Origin: Clostridiales bacterium | GTDB lineage: Bacteria; Bacillota; Clostridia; Christensenellales; Borkfalkiaceae | Direction: 5' to 3' | NCBI GenBank assembly: GCA_015069485.1 | Contig: SVIM01000001.1 | Location: forward strand, 27,662-91,661 | DNA length: 64,000 bases | Shown: piece by piece, positions 14,569-22,255 of the stretch | Layout of the letters: each line of letters begins with the position of its first letter | Numbering within the stretch: the stretch's first letter is position 1 | Program-made: the position numbers and the translations under genes | The notes under the pieces: generated by a model | Databases searched by the model: none | The model's input: the letters and a program-made list of their open reading frames with translations, nothing else | What the model was told of the DNA's origin: nothing

Positions 14569-15768
14569 ATGAAAAAATTTGTAGCGCTTGCTTGTGGCTT
14601 GGCGCTTAGCGCAACGCTATTTACTACGGCGTGCACGGGCCTTATGGGTGGCGGAAGCGACGCCGTCGCTATCGAAAGCGTATCTGCGCCCGTTACCATT
14701 GAAAAAATTGAAGACGGCGAAATCGTGTTGTATATTCAAGTTACCATAACCTATTCCGACGAGGATATTGCTCCCACCGTAATCGAAATTCCCCAAGGTA
14801 AAAAGGGTGACGAGGGCAACGGAATACAAGGCATTAGGGTATTAGAAAACGACGAAGAAAACGATATTACCAAGCTTGAAATAACCTACACAAAGCAGGA
14901 TTCCGAAATTATTGACGTGCCTTTCGGCACTTACATTACGGGCGTTGAGCCGGTTATTGACGAAGAAACGGGGCTTACCGAAGAACTTATTTTCAACTTC
15001 TCTAACGATACTTTAGATCCTGTAATCCTTGATATATATCACGGTAAGGACGGCGCGGACGGCAAGGACGGCGCAACCTGGTATTCGCAGGAAGGCGACC
15101 CTAATTTAGCGGAAGAACCGTTTGGCGTAGAAGGTGATTTATATCTTGATACCTTAACTCAAGATATTTATAAGAATACTGCCGAAGGCTGGGTGCTTTT
15201 AACTAACATTAAGGGTGAGCAAGGCGAAGAAGGCTTAACCATAGTAGATATAAGATGCGAATTTGACTCTACTAGCAATCAGTATTTAATCACTTTAGTA
15301 TATAACGACGAAACGGAGCAGGTTATAAACCCCATAAACAACCAAAACGCGTGGCTTTCGGGCGCGGGTAACCCCGGCCCCTTCGACGGCAACGTTGGCG
15401 ATTTTTGGATTAACACTTCAGCGGGTATAGTATATCGCAAGGTGGCAGGCATAGGTTGGGATTATTCTAACCCCGTGCTCGACTTCTCTAAATATTCAAC
15501 GGAAACTCACACCGTAACCTTTATTCGCGACGCAAACTCTGACGTGGTTGACGAGCTTGAAATAACGCACGGAACATACTTTGCATTAAGCGACCATCAA
15601 ATGCCCGTTCCTTCGCGTAGCGGATATAAGTTCTTGGGTTGGTTTACTTCTGCCGACGCAAACGACGTAAACGCCGGTCAATTAACCGATTTAACCCCTA
15701 TTATGGGCGATTTAATCGTGTACGCGCGTTGGGAATCATTGCCCGAAGTGGAAGAAGAAGCAGAATAA
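14569..15768 (+). CDS. Surface lipoprotein with collagen-like and InlB-type repeats
   Basis: The protein has 399 residues. The signal peptide ends in the lipobox LFTTAC, with Cys22 as the lipidated residue. Short Gly-x-y tracts (GKDGADGKDGAT, GEQGEEG) resemble collagen-like spacers and alternate with beta-rich segments containing repeated W/Y motifs (GDLYLDTLTQDIY, GDFWINTSAGIVY). The C-terminus has one InlB/Listeria-Bacteroides-type repeat, YKFLGWFTSA...LIVYARWE. The ribosome binding site is AAGGAG. It is the last gene of the surface locus and is followed by a strong terminator. A membrane-anchored partner of the beta-helix protein is a reasonable inference. Confidence 0.75.
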   Translation: MKKFVALACGLALSATLFTTACTGLMGGGSDAVAIESVSAPVTIEKIEDGEIVLYIQVTITYSDEDIAPTVIEIPQGKKGDEGNGIQGIRVLENDEENDITKLEITYTKQDSEIIDVPFGTYITGVEPVIDEETGLTEELIFNFSNDTLDPVILDIYHGKDGADGKDGATWYSQEGDPNLAEEPFGVEGDLYLDTLTQDIYKNTAEGWVLLTNIKGEQGEEGLTIVDIRCEFDSTSNQYLITLVYNDETEQVINPINNQNAWLSGAGNPGPFDGNVGDFWINTSAGIVYRKVAGIGWDYSNPVLDFSKYSTETHTVTFIRDANSDVVDELEITHGTYFALSDHQMPVPSRSGYKFLGWFTSADANDVNAGQLTDLTPIMGDLIVYARWESLPEVEEEAE

Positions 15769-15783
15769 TTTAAATAAATTAAA

Positions 15784-15870
15784 AGCCGAGGGCTTTGCAA
15801 AAAGCAAAGCCCTCGGCTATTTTTAATTCGTTGTAAAAAAGCAAAGCCCTCGGCTATTTTTAATTCGTTG
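15784..15870. terminator. Strong bidirectional terminator with duplicated right arm
   Basis: AGCCGAGGGCTTTGC-AAAAA-GCAAAGCCCTCGGCT forms a perfect 15-bp stem (15784-15818) followed by ATTTTTAATT. The right arm plus its T-tract (GCAAAGCCCTCGGCTATTTT) is then repeated at 15841. The hairpin separates the convergent lipoprotein gene (+) and CPBP gene (-). Confidence 0.88.
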
Positions 15871-15872
15871 CG

Positions 15873-16667
15873 TTAGTTTTTTGGTTGTGCGTCAGGCGCT
15901 ATCTCGTTGCCTTTATCTCTTTTATAAATAAATAAAACAACGTGAATAAGGCAAATTGCACCGCAAACAACGGTTAAAATCCAAAAGGTAGTATCTTGAA
16001 AGCGTCCGCTACCCAAATCGTTTATAATAAGTCCGCCCACGTCAAACAACGCGTGTAAAACTACTGCTCCCCAAATATTTCCCGTTTTAATGGTAACCGC
16101 CGCAAACATTGCCCCAGTTAAAAAGCTGTAGCCAACCTGCAAAACGGTTGCAAAAACTCCTGCGCCCTCCAACAAATTTAAAAGGTGCCACAACCCGAAA
16201 ATTGCAGAAGATATAAAAATTGCGGCAAAGGTGGGGTATTTTCTGTCCGTCATTTTTTCTTCAATAATTCCGTGTACTATTCCCCTAAACACCGCTTCTT
16301 CCATAATTGCTATCGCAAAGCATTTTACAATAAATAACGGCACGAGCTCTATATGCTCAATTTGCGCCGTTCCCTTAATAATTGCCGAAAAGGGGAAGTT
16401 AGCAAAAACGACCAAAAAGCAGGGGACGCACCACAAAAGGTTTATAAAAAAGCCTTGCTTTTTAACCTTTAAAATATGCTCGTGCCCTAACAAAAATATT
16501 GCTAAAACAGATGCTACACCCCCACATATGCGCGGAATAACTTCGTTTAACAGCTTGTTTGCCGTGTCGTCTTCAAGGGGGGTAATCTTTAAATAACTAA
16601 AAACTACGGCAGCCAAGGTAAACGCTACTGCGCAAGTAAATAAAATTCTTTTAGTAACTTTGTTCAT
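15873..16667 (-). CDS. CPBP-family intramembrane metalloprotease
   Basis: The protein has 264 residues and about seven or eight membrane segments. The CPBP/Abi signature is present: EEAVFRG (E123, E124, R128), then FGLWHLLN (H161) and VVLHALFDV (H205). Family members cut substrates within the membrane (CAAX-type processing, bacteriocin self-immunity or regulation of envelope proteins). The gene points towards the surface locus but is transcribed from its own promoter. No Shine-Dalgarno is visible, and the -10 box is only 6 nt from the ATG, so the mRNA is probably leaderless. Its substrate is unknown. Confidence 0.88.
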   Translation of the reverse strand: MNKVTKRILFTCAVAFTLAAVVFSYLKITPLEDDTANKLLNEVIPRICGGVASVLAIFLLGHEHILKVKKQGFFINLLWCVPCFLVVFANFPFSAIIKGTAQIEHIELVPLFIVKCFAIAIMEEAVFRGIVHGIIEEKMTDRKYPTFAAIFISSAIFGLWHLLNLLEGAGVFATVLQVGYSFLTGAMFAAVTIKTGNIWGAVVLHALFDVGGLIINDLGSGRFQDTTFWILTVVCGAICLIHVVLFIYKRDKGNEIAPDAQPKN

Positions 16668-16673
16668 ATATAT

Positions 16674-16702
16674 ATAATATCATATCCGCTTGGTTTTGTC
16701 AA
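16674..16702 (-). promoter_or_regulatory. Promoter of the CPBP gene, leaderless geometry
   Basis: On the minus strand TTGACA (16697-16702) is 17 bp from TATTAT (16674-16679). Six bases then separate the -10 box from the ATG at 16667, so transcription should start at or next to the A of the start codon. Confidence 0.75.
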
Positions 16703-16718
16703 TAGCGATATTGACAAA
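16695..16718. promoter_or_regulatory. Candidate operator: perfect 10-bp inverted repeat over the -35 box
   Basis: TTTGTCAATA-GCGA-TATTGACAAA is a perfect inverted repeat that covers the -35 hexamer of the CPBP promoter. A repressor bound here would block RNA polymerase. The regulator is unknown. Confidence 0.55.
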
Positions 16719-16813
16719 GTGGCGTAAGGGTGCTTCAAGCAGTCTAAAAACTTATTTTTTAAATAATAACCCATAAAATAAATAAATTTGAACGATATTC
16801 AATAAAATTAATC

Positions 16814-16847
16814 AAATACGGCGGGCGCAAAAAAGTCCGCCGTATTT
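16814..16847. other. Orphan 11-bp hairpin
   Basis: AAATACGGCGG (16814-16824) pairs with CCGCCGTATTT (16837-16847). It lies between the CPBP promoter and the tRNA promoter, with no gene ending nearby. The rest of this 300-bp gap is AT-rich with no other signal. Confidence 0.45.
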
Positions 16848-16906
16848 AACTTAAAATAAGGCGGTAAATTTTTTTAATAATTTTTTACAATTCGATAAAT
16901 AAAGTT

Positions 16907-16935
16907 TTGACAAAAGCAAAAAAGTATGGTATATT
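16907..16935 (+). promoter_or_regulatory. Promoter of tRNA-Ser
   Basis: TTGACA (16907-16912), a 17-bp spacer and TATATT (16930-16935) lie just upstream of the tRNA. Confidence 0.75.
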
Positions 16936-16967
16936 ATTTAAGCGTTTTAAATAAGTATTTGCATTGA

Positions 16968-17058
16968 GCGGATGTACCCAAGTGGCTCAAGGGGCTCCCC
17001 TGCTAAGGGAGTAGTGCGGGAAACTGCAGCATGAGTTCAAATCTCATCATCCGCGCCA
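16968..17058 (+). tRNA. tRNA-Ser (anticodon GCT)
   Basis: The acceptor stem GCGGATG pairs with CATCCGC, followed by discriminator G and an encoded CCA. The anticodon loop CTGCTAA gives anticodon GCT, which reads AGC and AGU. A long variable arm (GTAGTGCGGGAAACTGCAGC) is typical of class II tRNA-Ser, and the T-loop is TTCAAAT. Length is 91 nt with CCA. Confidence 0.95.
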
Positions 17059-17085
17059 TCGGCGACTTTATATTTCGCTAAAAAC

Positions 17086-17116
17086 AAAAAGAGAAGTGTT
17101 TTTCACTTCTCTTTTT
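17086..17116. terminator. Bidirectional terminator after tRNA-Ser
   Basis: AAAAAGAGAAGTG-TTTTT-CACTTCTCTTTTT gives a stem flanked by A- and T-runs, usable for the tRNA (+) and for pepV (-), which ends at 17175. Confidence 0.85.
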
Positions 17117-17174
17117 TGTTTTGTTGCTTAACTCGTCGCCTCTCGCTTAAAAGCGTGAGCATAATTGAAATGTC

Positions 17175-18428
17175 TTATTTAGTTAACCTTTCAATTGCAA
17201 GGTAATACATTTTTAAGCATTTTTCAATTTTTTCAAAGGTGATATATTCGTCGGGCTGGTGAATAACGTTTTCTTCGCCTTCTTCTTCAGGGCCAAAGCC
17301 TGCGCCACACTTTAACGCCCTTGCGTAAGTGCCACCGCCGATGGCAATGGGTTCAACGCTTTTACCGGTAACCTCGTTATATACTCCGCAAAGCGTTGCA
17401 ATAAGCTTGCACTCTTTGTCGTTATAAAGTGGAGCTTGCTTGCTAAGTATCTTATATTTTAACCCCGTTGCATCAATTCGTGCGGTAATATCCTCTAACG
17501 AATAAGTTGCAGGGTATCTTATATCGCAAGTTACGAAAAGGGTAGAGCCTTCGTTTTTAATTACGTTGGGGGAAAAGGTTAACTCGCCGGTTTCGTCCTT
17601 TAATCCGTTAAGGTTGCACTTATTTGCAAAGAGTAAATCGTGTATATTCTCAAAGCCCAAATACTGTAAAATTGCAGAAATAGCGTTTACGCCCTTTTCC
17701 GGCATAGAGCCGTGCGCGCTTTTACCGCGGGCAACAACCTTACCGTCCTCGTAGCTTAAATTTAATGCGGTAAGCTTGTTTGCGCTTACGGGCGCGGTTG
17801 CTTCGCAGTAGTCGCAAACCATATTTGCAGCGCCGCCACCCCTAATTTCGTCAAAGCCACCGTTTGTGGGAATTTCAAGCATAAGGTGCAAAATGCCCTT
17901 TTCGGCGTAAATTACGGGGAAGTCTGCGTCGGGTGAAAATCCCGTTTCGGGCATATGGGCAACCTTGTTGTAATGGTTTATGCACGCCCAACCCGACTCT
18001 TCGTTACAGCCTAAAATAAGCTTAATTTTCTTTTTGGGCTTAAATCCGCTATCCTTTAACGCCTTCATTGCGTAAAGGGAAATAATCGCAGGGCCCTTGT
18101 CGTCCATAGTGCCTCTGCCCCAAATGCGCTTATTTTGCTCGTCAACCTCACCGCCAAACGGGTCTTTCGTCCATCCGCTACCTGCGGGCACAACATCCAA
18201 GTGGCATAAAATTGCAAACTCTTCGCCGTGTCCCCAAATAACCTCTCCTACGAAGTTATCGTAGTTTTTAGTTTCAAATCCCATAAAGGAAGCGAGCGAT
18301 AAAAAGTAATCCAACGCCTTTGCCGCGCCTTCGCCAAAGGGCATTTGAGGCAAGGGGGGCTGTTGCGAGGAATCAAATTTTACTATATCAGAAATATTTT
18401 TAATAATATCGGGAATATATTTTTGCAT
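17175..18428 (-). CDS. M20 dipeptidase, PepV/Sapep type
   Basis: The 417-residue cytosolic zinc peptidase removes N-terminal residues from dipeptides and small peptides. Metal and catalytic motifs are clear: CHLDVVPAG (H76, D78), GRGTMDDKGP (D109) and GCNEESGW (E143/E144). FSPDADFPVIYAEKG is typical of the PepV/Sapep branch. A GGGTYAR segment near the C-terminus supplies further active-site residues. It is somewhat shorter than lactobacillal PepV. The start is preceded by a weak GGTG. It is transcribed alone, convergent with tRNA-Ser. Confidence 0.9.
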   Translation of the reverse strand: MQKYIPDIIKNISDIVKFDSSQQPPLPQMPFGEGAAKALDYFLSLASFMGFETKNYDNFVGEVIWGHGEEFAILCHLDVVPAGSGWTKDPFGGEVDEQNKRIWGRGTMDDKGPAIISLYAMKALKDSGFKPKKKIKLILGCNEESGWACINHYNKVAHMPETGFSPDADFPVIYAEKGILHLMLEIPTNGGFDEIRGGGAANMVCDYCEATAPVSANKLTALNLSYEDGKVVARGKSAHGSMPEKGVNAISAILQYLGFENIHDLLFANKCNLNGLKDETGELTFSPNVIKNEGSTLFVTCDIRYPATYSLEDITARIDATGLKYKILSKQAPLYNDKECKLIATLCGVYNEVTGKSVEPIAIGGGTYARALKCGAGFGPEEEGEENVIHQPDEYITFEKIEKCLKMYYLAIERLTK

Positions 18429-18461
18429 TTTTGCACCTTTTTAAATTATTAATATAAAAAT

Positions 18462-18490
18462 ATTATACACTTTTTTATTTTTATGGTAAA
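18462..18490 (-). promoter_or_regulatory. Promoter of the pepV-type gene
   Basis: On the minus strand TTTACC (18485-18490) is 17 bp from TATAAT (18462-18467), 34 nt upstream of the ATG. Confidence 0.6.
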
Positions 18491-18529
18491 ATATTTTTAA
18501 GTAAAATTTTTAAATAGCAGGTAATAATT

Positions 18530-19246
18530 TTGCACGAAGGTCATAGACAGCGTCTTTATCAAAAGTTAAGAAACGGTGACAACTTGTTCGAGCACGAGCT
18601 TTTAGAAATGCTTTTGTTCAACGCATATCCACGCAAAAACACCAACCCTATTGCGCACGCATTGCTTAAAAGGTTTTCTTCTATGTCTGCAATTTTTAAC
18701 GCGGAAATTGAAGAGCTTAAAGAAGTGGAGGGCGTTGGCGAAGAGGTTGCAACCTACCTTAAATGCGTTGGGCTCTGTACGAATTTAAAAAACAAGGTTG
18801 AAGGCTTTGCCGTAATAAAAAATTATAGCGAGTTTAAGGAATTTGCAAAGCTCCGTATGGTAGGAAGCCATACCGAAATTTTAGAATTTTATATGGTAGA
18901 TAAGGCGGGTAAGGTTCTTCGCATCTACACCTATTCGGTAGGCGACCCTAATAAAGTGGAGGTTGACCCCAAAAAAATTATTAAGGCTATAACCTTAACC
19001 AACCCAAACGGTATGTTCGTGGCGCACAATCACGTAACGGGCAACTGCCTTCCTTCACAAAAGGACGAAGATTTTACAAAGCAAATTCAGCTTATTTGCA
19101 GTATGCATAACGTTCAGTTTTACGACCATTGCATCTTCGATAAAGAGGGTGGAATATACAGCTATTATTCGGAAGGTAAAATTGATAAAATAAAGCGTTC
19201 CTTTTCTATTCAAAGCATCATAAAAAACGACGAAAACAGAAATTAA
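18530..19246 (+). CDS. radC: RadC-like JAB/MPN metalloprotein
   Basis: The protein has 238 residues. The N-terminal part has a helix-hairpin-helix-like segment (IEELKEVEGVGEEVATYL). The C-terminal JAMM motif is FVAHNHVTGNCLPSQKDED, with the His-x-His and distal Ser and Asp expected for zinc binding. RadC proteins were once linked to repair, but their real activity is still unclear. The start is TTG 18530, because the family begins M-HEGHR-x-R and AGCAGG lies upstream. It is divergent from pepV. Confidence 0.85.
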   Translation: MHEGHRQRLYQKLRNGDNLFEHELLEMLLFNAYPRKNTNPIAHALLKRFSSMSAIFNAEIEELKEVEGVGEEVATYLKCVGLCTNLKNKVEGFAVIKNYSEFKEFAKLRMVGSHTEILEFYMVDKAGKVLRIYTYSVGDPNKVEVDPKKIIKAITLTNPNGMFVAHNHVTGNCLPSQKDEDFTKQIQLICSMHNVQFYDHCIFDKEGGIYSYYSEGKIDKIKRSFSIQSIIKNDENRN

Positions 19247-19255
19247 TTATTATAT

Positions 19256-19336
19256 AGGGGCGAGCCGATTTCGGCTCGCCCCTATTACAATTTCGGCTCG
19301 CGCCTAATGCGGTTTCGGCTCGCCCCTAATACGGTT
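19256..19336. repeat. GGCTCGCC palindrome with tandemly repeated right arm
   Basis: AGGGGCGAGCCGA-TT-TCGGCTCGCCCCT (19256-19283) is a near-perfect palindrome just after radC. The right arm TTTCGGCTCG(C)CCCTAA then recurs twice (to about 19330). The first copy could terminate radC transcription, but it lacks a good T-run. Confidence 0.65.
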
Positions 19337-19420
19337 TTGGTATTATAAAATTTACTCGTTTTGGTTATTTTAATAATATCAGTTTTGCGCTATACTGTAA
19401 ACGGTTAATAATAAAATACT

Positions 19421-19448
19421 TAAATTTTGGCGCGTATTCCAAAATTTA
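19421..19448. promoter_or_regulatory. Perfect 10-bp inverted repeat in the pyridoxal kinase 5' region
   Basis: TAAATTTTGG-CGCGTATT-CCAAAATTTA ends about 10 nt before the ribosome binding site AAGGAG. It is either an operator or an mRNA hairpin that affects initiation. Confidence 0.5.
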
Positions 19449-19469
19449 ATTTTGTAGCAAGGAGATATT

Positions 19470-20273
19470 ATGCAACCTAAAAGAATACTTACTATGCAAG
19501 ACTTATCGTGTGTGGGACAATGCTCGCTAACGGTGGCACTCCCAGTTTTATCGGCAATGGGCGTCGAGGCGGCCGTGCTTCCCACGGCAATACTTTCCAC
19601 TCACACTATGTTTAAAAAGTGGACTTATTTCGACTTAACTTGCGAAATAGAAAATATCTATAACGGCTGGCGCGAAAACGATATTAAATTCGAAGGCTTT
19701 TTGCTTGGCTATTTAGGTAAAAAATCGTTAATGGATTTAGCGGAAAAGGCGTTTGACGATTTTTCTACTCAAAACGCTCCTATAATTATCGACCCCGTTT
19801 TTGGCGATAACGGCAAGCTTTACGGCGGATTTGATTTGGAATACGTAAAGGCTATGCGCAATTTAGTGCGCAGGGCGCATATAGTAGTGCCTAACCTTAC
19901 CGAGCTTTGCTTTATGCTTGGTTGGGAATACCCCGAAAGCTACGATAAGCAATATATCGAAAGCGCGTTGCGCGAAATGAAAAAGTACACTTCTGCAACC
20001 GTAATTTTAACGGGCGTGCAGTTTGACGGAAAAATAGGCGAAGCTATTTTAGCCGACGGCAATATAGAGTACGTAATGGGCGAAAAATTGCCCACAAGCT
20101 ATCACGGCACGGGCGATATTTTCGCTTCCGTTTTCACCGCAAACTATTTAAACGGTAAAGGGCTTGCAAAAAGCTGCGAAAATGCAGGTAAATTCGTTGC
20201 CGACTGCATAAGGTCAACCCCTGACGGCCATTTTTACGGCGTTTGCTTTGAAAAGGTTTTAAATAAATTTTAA
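19470..20273 (+). CDS. Pyridoxal/pyridoxamine kinase (PdxK/PdxY, ribokinase superfamily)
   Basis: The 267-residue enzyme phosphorylates vitamin B6 vitamers to supply PLP. MQDLSCVGQCSLTVALPVLSAMG is the typical N-terminus. IIIDPVFGDNGKLYGG and VPNLTEL are conserved nucleotide and substrate regions, and SYHGTGDIFAS holds the anion hole and catalytic Asp of the ribokinase fold. The ribosome binding site AAGGAG is 7 nt upstream. It stands alone between radC and a small membrane gene. Confidence 0.9.
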   Translation: MQPKRILTMQDLSCVGQCSLTVALPVLSAMGVEAAVLPTAILSTHTMFKKWTYFDLTCEIENIYNGWRENDIKFEGFLLGYLGKKSLMDLAEKAFDDFSTQNAPIIIDPVFGDNGKLYGGFDLEYVKAMRNLVRRAHIVVPNLTELCFMLGWEYPESYDKQYIESALREMKKYTSATVILTGVQFDGKIGEAILADGNIEYVMGEKLPTSYHGTGDIFASVFTANYLNGKGLAKSCENAGKFVADCIRSTPDGHFYGVCFEKVLNKF

Positions 20274-20302
20274 GCTCCTATAAAAAATATTTGTAGCAAA
20301 AG

Positions 20303-20331
20303 TTGACAAATGATAAAAGTTTTAGTATAAT
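20303..20331 (+). promoter_or_regulatory. Promoter of the 20391 gene
   Basis: TTGACA (20303-20308), a 17-bp spacer and TATAAT (20326-20331): a consensus sigma-A promoter. Confidence 0.8.
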
Positions 20332-20390
20332 TAAGTTGATATTAGTTAAAAAAACAGACTTTGCTAAAATATCGTATAGGGAGTAAAACG

Positions 20391-20831
20391 GTGAACAATA
20401 ACAAAATTAAAACCGCGTTAATAATATTGTATTCCGTATTAACCTGCGTTTTTGTTGAAATCTTAATTTACGGTTTATGTTGCGTTGCTGCTGATGACAG
20501 TATGCTTATGCCTATGCTTTGGCACGCCGGGGCAATAGGTGTGGTGTTAATAGCTTCTTTGATACAACACTTACTACACAGCCGAGCGAAAAAAAAGGGT
20601 TATTGCACGTATCCGATTATTCAGTCAATATTTTCCGTATTAAAAATAATTGCATATCATTTAATTAATTGGTGGTGTGCACAGATGCTATTGCATCATT
20701 TTTTTATAAGTGGAGCGCCTGCTAAGCATTATTTTTACGGTATCAACGTGTTCGTCGTAATTATATTGCTAATTGCAACAGTAATAACCGATATAATATT
20801 TTTTAAAAAAAATAATAGGGGCTTAATTTAA
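20391..20831 (+). CDS. Small four-TM membrane protein of unknown function
   Basis: The protein has 146 residues and hydrophobic segments near 8-30, 40-58, 72-100 and 118-138; no catalytic motif or family was recognised. The ORF track starts at TTG 20361, but GTG 20391 has AGGGAG about 8 nt upstream and the protein then begins MNNNKIKTALI, a normal membrane start. It has its own consensus promoter and ends at a perfect palindrome shared with the convergent XRE gene. Confidence 0.6.
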   Translation: MNNNKIKTALIILYSVLTCVFVEILIYGLCCVAADDSMLMPMLWHAGAIGVVLIASLIQHLLHSRAKKKGYCTYPIIQSIFSVLKIIAYHLINWWCAQMLLHHFFISGAPAKHYFYGINVFVVIILLIATVITDIIFFKKNNRGLI

Positions 20832-20837
20832 AAATAT

Positions 20838-20875
20838 TAAGGGAGTGGGCGAAAAATTTTTCGCCCACTCCCTTA
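20838..20875. terminator. Perfect 19-bp palindrome between convergent genes
   Basis: The arms TAAGGGAGTGGGCGAAAAA and TTTTTCGCCCACTCCCTTA abut with no loop; when folded the A/T core forms the loop. The core GGGCGAAAAATTTTTCGCCC is identical to that at 22583-22622. It can stop transcription from either side. Confidence 0.7.
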
Positions 20876-20884
20876 CTTTATAAT

Positions 20885-22255
20885 CTAAAATTTAATTTCT
20901 ATTTTTTTGTGTTTAACGGCATATATTATGCCCCCAATTACAATTTCTGCAATAATAATTATAAAAGTTGTATAGATAAAAAATGGTCCAGCTTGAAGTA
21001 TGCTTTTTTCAAAAATTCGGTATTCGTCAGTTACTGAATCATAGCCGATTTCATAGTAAATATTTCTTATAGGCGTGGAAACGCTTGTGTTAAGTTCATC
21101 ATTGTATCTAATAACGTAAAATTCTTTTCCGTTAATTTCAAAAATTTCGTAGCCACGGGTAATAAAGGTTTCACCTTGTGGCGATTTATAGCCAATATAC
21201 AATTTGTCGTCGTTTGCGTTTATGCTAGCATATAAGCCGTTGTTTAACGGAAAATATTCTCCGGCATAATCTCCAGGAAGTTCGGGGATTACTACTTCGT
21301 ATTCACCTAAAGGAAAGCCCGCCGTATAACGCCCGCCTTCTTCAACTATAAGCGTTTGCATATGGTTTTTAAAGTCATCAAATTTTGCTGAATAAATTAC
21401 GTTTTTCCACGAAGGAAACCAATTCAAAAACAGAATCGAAGCGGCAATGCCTAAAATAATTGGTATCGTAGCAATAATAGCAATAAGTTTTAAAAGTTTA
21501 TTATTTGCGCGAACGCAATTTTTTTGCGCTTCGTTTCCGTAGTTTAAAACGGCGTTATTTTTATAAATAGAAGTTGGCAAAATTAAAATAATTGCTAAAA
21601 GAGCAGTTACTATTGAAAACACGAACGGTATGCCGTCAAAGTAGGTGGCAAGAATAAACGTGGTAATTGCACACGCTATAAGCGATAAAATTCCTAAAAC
21701 TAATAAATTTTTGCGTAATTTATCGGTAGTAAATAAAAAATATTTTGCGTTTAGTTCTTCAAAGTCTTCATCTGAATCAAAAGAACTTTTTGCCGTGCTA
21801 AAACAAGTTAAAAACAAAACAAAAGCAGCTATTGCAATGCCAATAGTTAAAACGGTAAAAATAATTCCTAAAATTGCCGAAGCAAAGTATATAAAAAACG
21901 TAGTAATCAATAGTGCTATATCGCCAACGCCTAATCCAAAGGCAATAGAAAGAGTACTATTAAAGGAAGAAAGTTTTTTCTTCAAAACGGATTTATACGC
22001 CTTTTCCGAAAGGTTAGGTTGCGGTTGTTCGGGCATATTAGTGGGGGAATTGCGTGCTCCCTTTAAAATTTCGTCTACTGTTATGCCGTAAAGTTCCGCC
22101 AAGGCAGGCAGGGCTAAAATATCGGGGTAAACCTTATCCGTTTCCCACGCAGAAAGGGTGCGGTTAGAAACGCCTAACCTGTCGGCAACTTCCTGCTGGG
22201 TATATCCCTTAGATTTTCGCATAGTCGCCAAAAACTGGCCAATGGTTTGTCTCAT
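20885..22255 (-). CDS. XRE-family regulator fused to a membrane domain
   Basis: The protein has 456 residues. Residues 1-65 form a Cro/C1-type helix-turn-helix (KGYTQQEVADRLGVSNRTLSAWE). After a Pro-rich linker come about five membrane segments, an extracytoplasmic region of about 120 residues, and a last TM ending in a Lys-rich tail. That layout suggests a one-component sensor that binds DNA while anchored in the membrane. The signal sensed and its target genes are not evident. A candidate promoter lies about 120 nt upstream. Confidence 0.8.
   Translation of the reverse strand: MRQTIGQFLATMRKSKGYTQQEVADRLGVSNRTLSAWETDKVYPDILALPALAELYGITVDEILKGARNSPTNMPEQPQPNLSEKAYKSVLKKKLSSFNSTLSIAFGLGVGDIALLITTFFIYFASAILGIIFTVLTIGIAIAAFVLFLTCFSTAKSSFDSDEDFEELNAKYFLFTTDKLRKNLLVLGILSLIACAITTFILATYFDGIPFVFSIVTALLAIILILPTSIYKNNAVLNYGNEAQKNCVRANNKLLKLIAIIATIPIILGIAASILFLNWFPSWKNVIYSAKFDDFKNHMQTLIVEEGGRYTAGFPLGEYEVVIPELPGDYAGEYFPLNNGLYASINANDDKLYIGYKSPQGETFITRGYEIFEINGKEFYVIRYNDELNTSVSTPIRNIYYEIGYDSVTDEYRIFEKSILQAGPFFIYTTFIIIIAEIVIGGIIYAVKHKKIEIKF

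Noticed and set aside
16968-17058. tRNA-Ser as attachment site of an integrated element
   Set aside because: No integrase or flanking direct repeat of the tRNA 3' end was found; neighbours are housekeeping genes.
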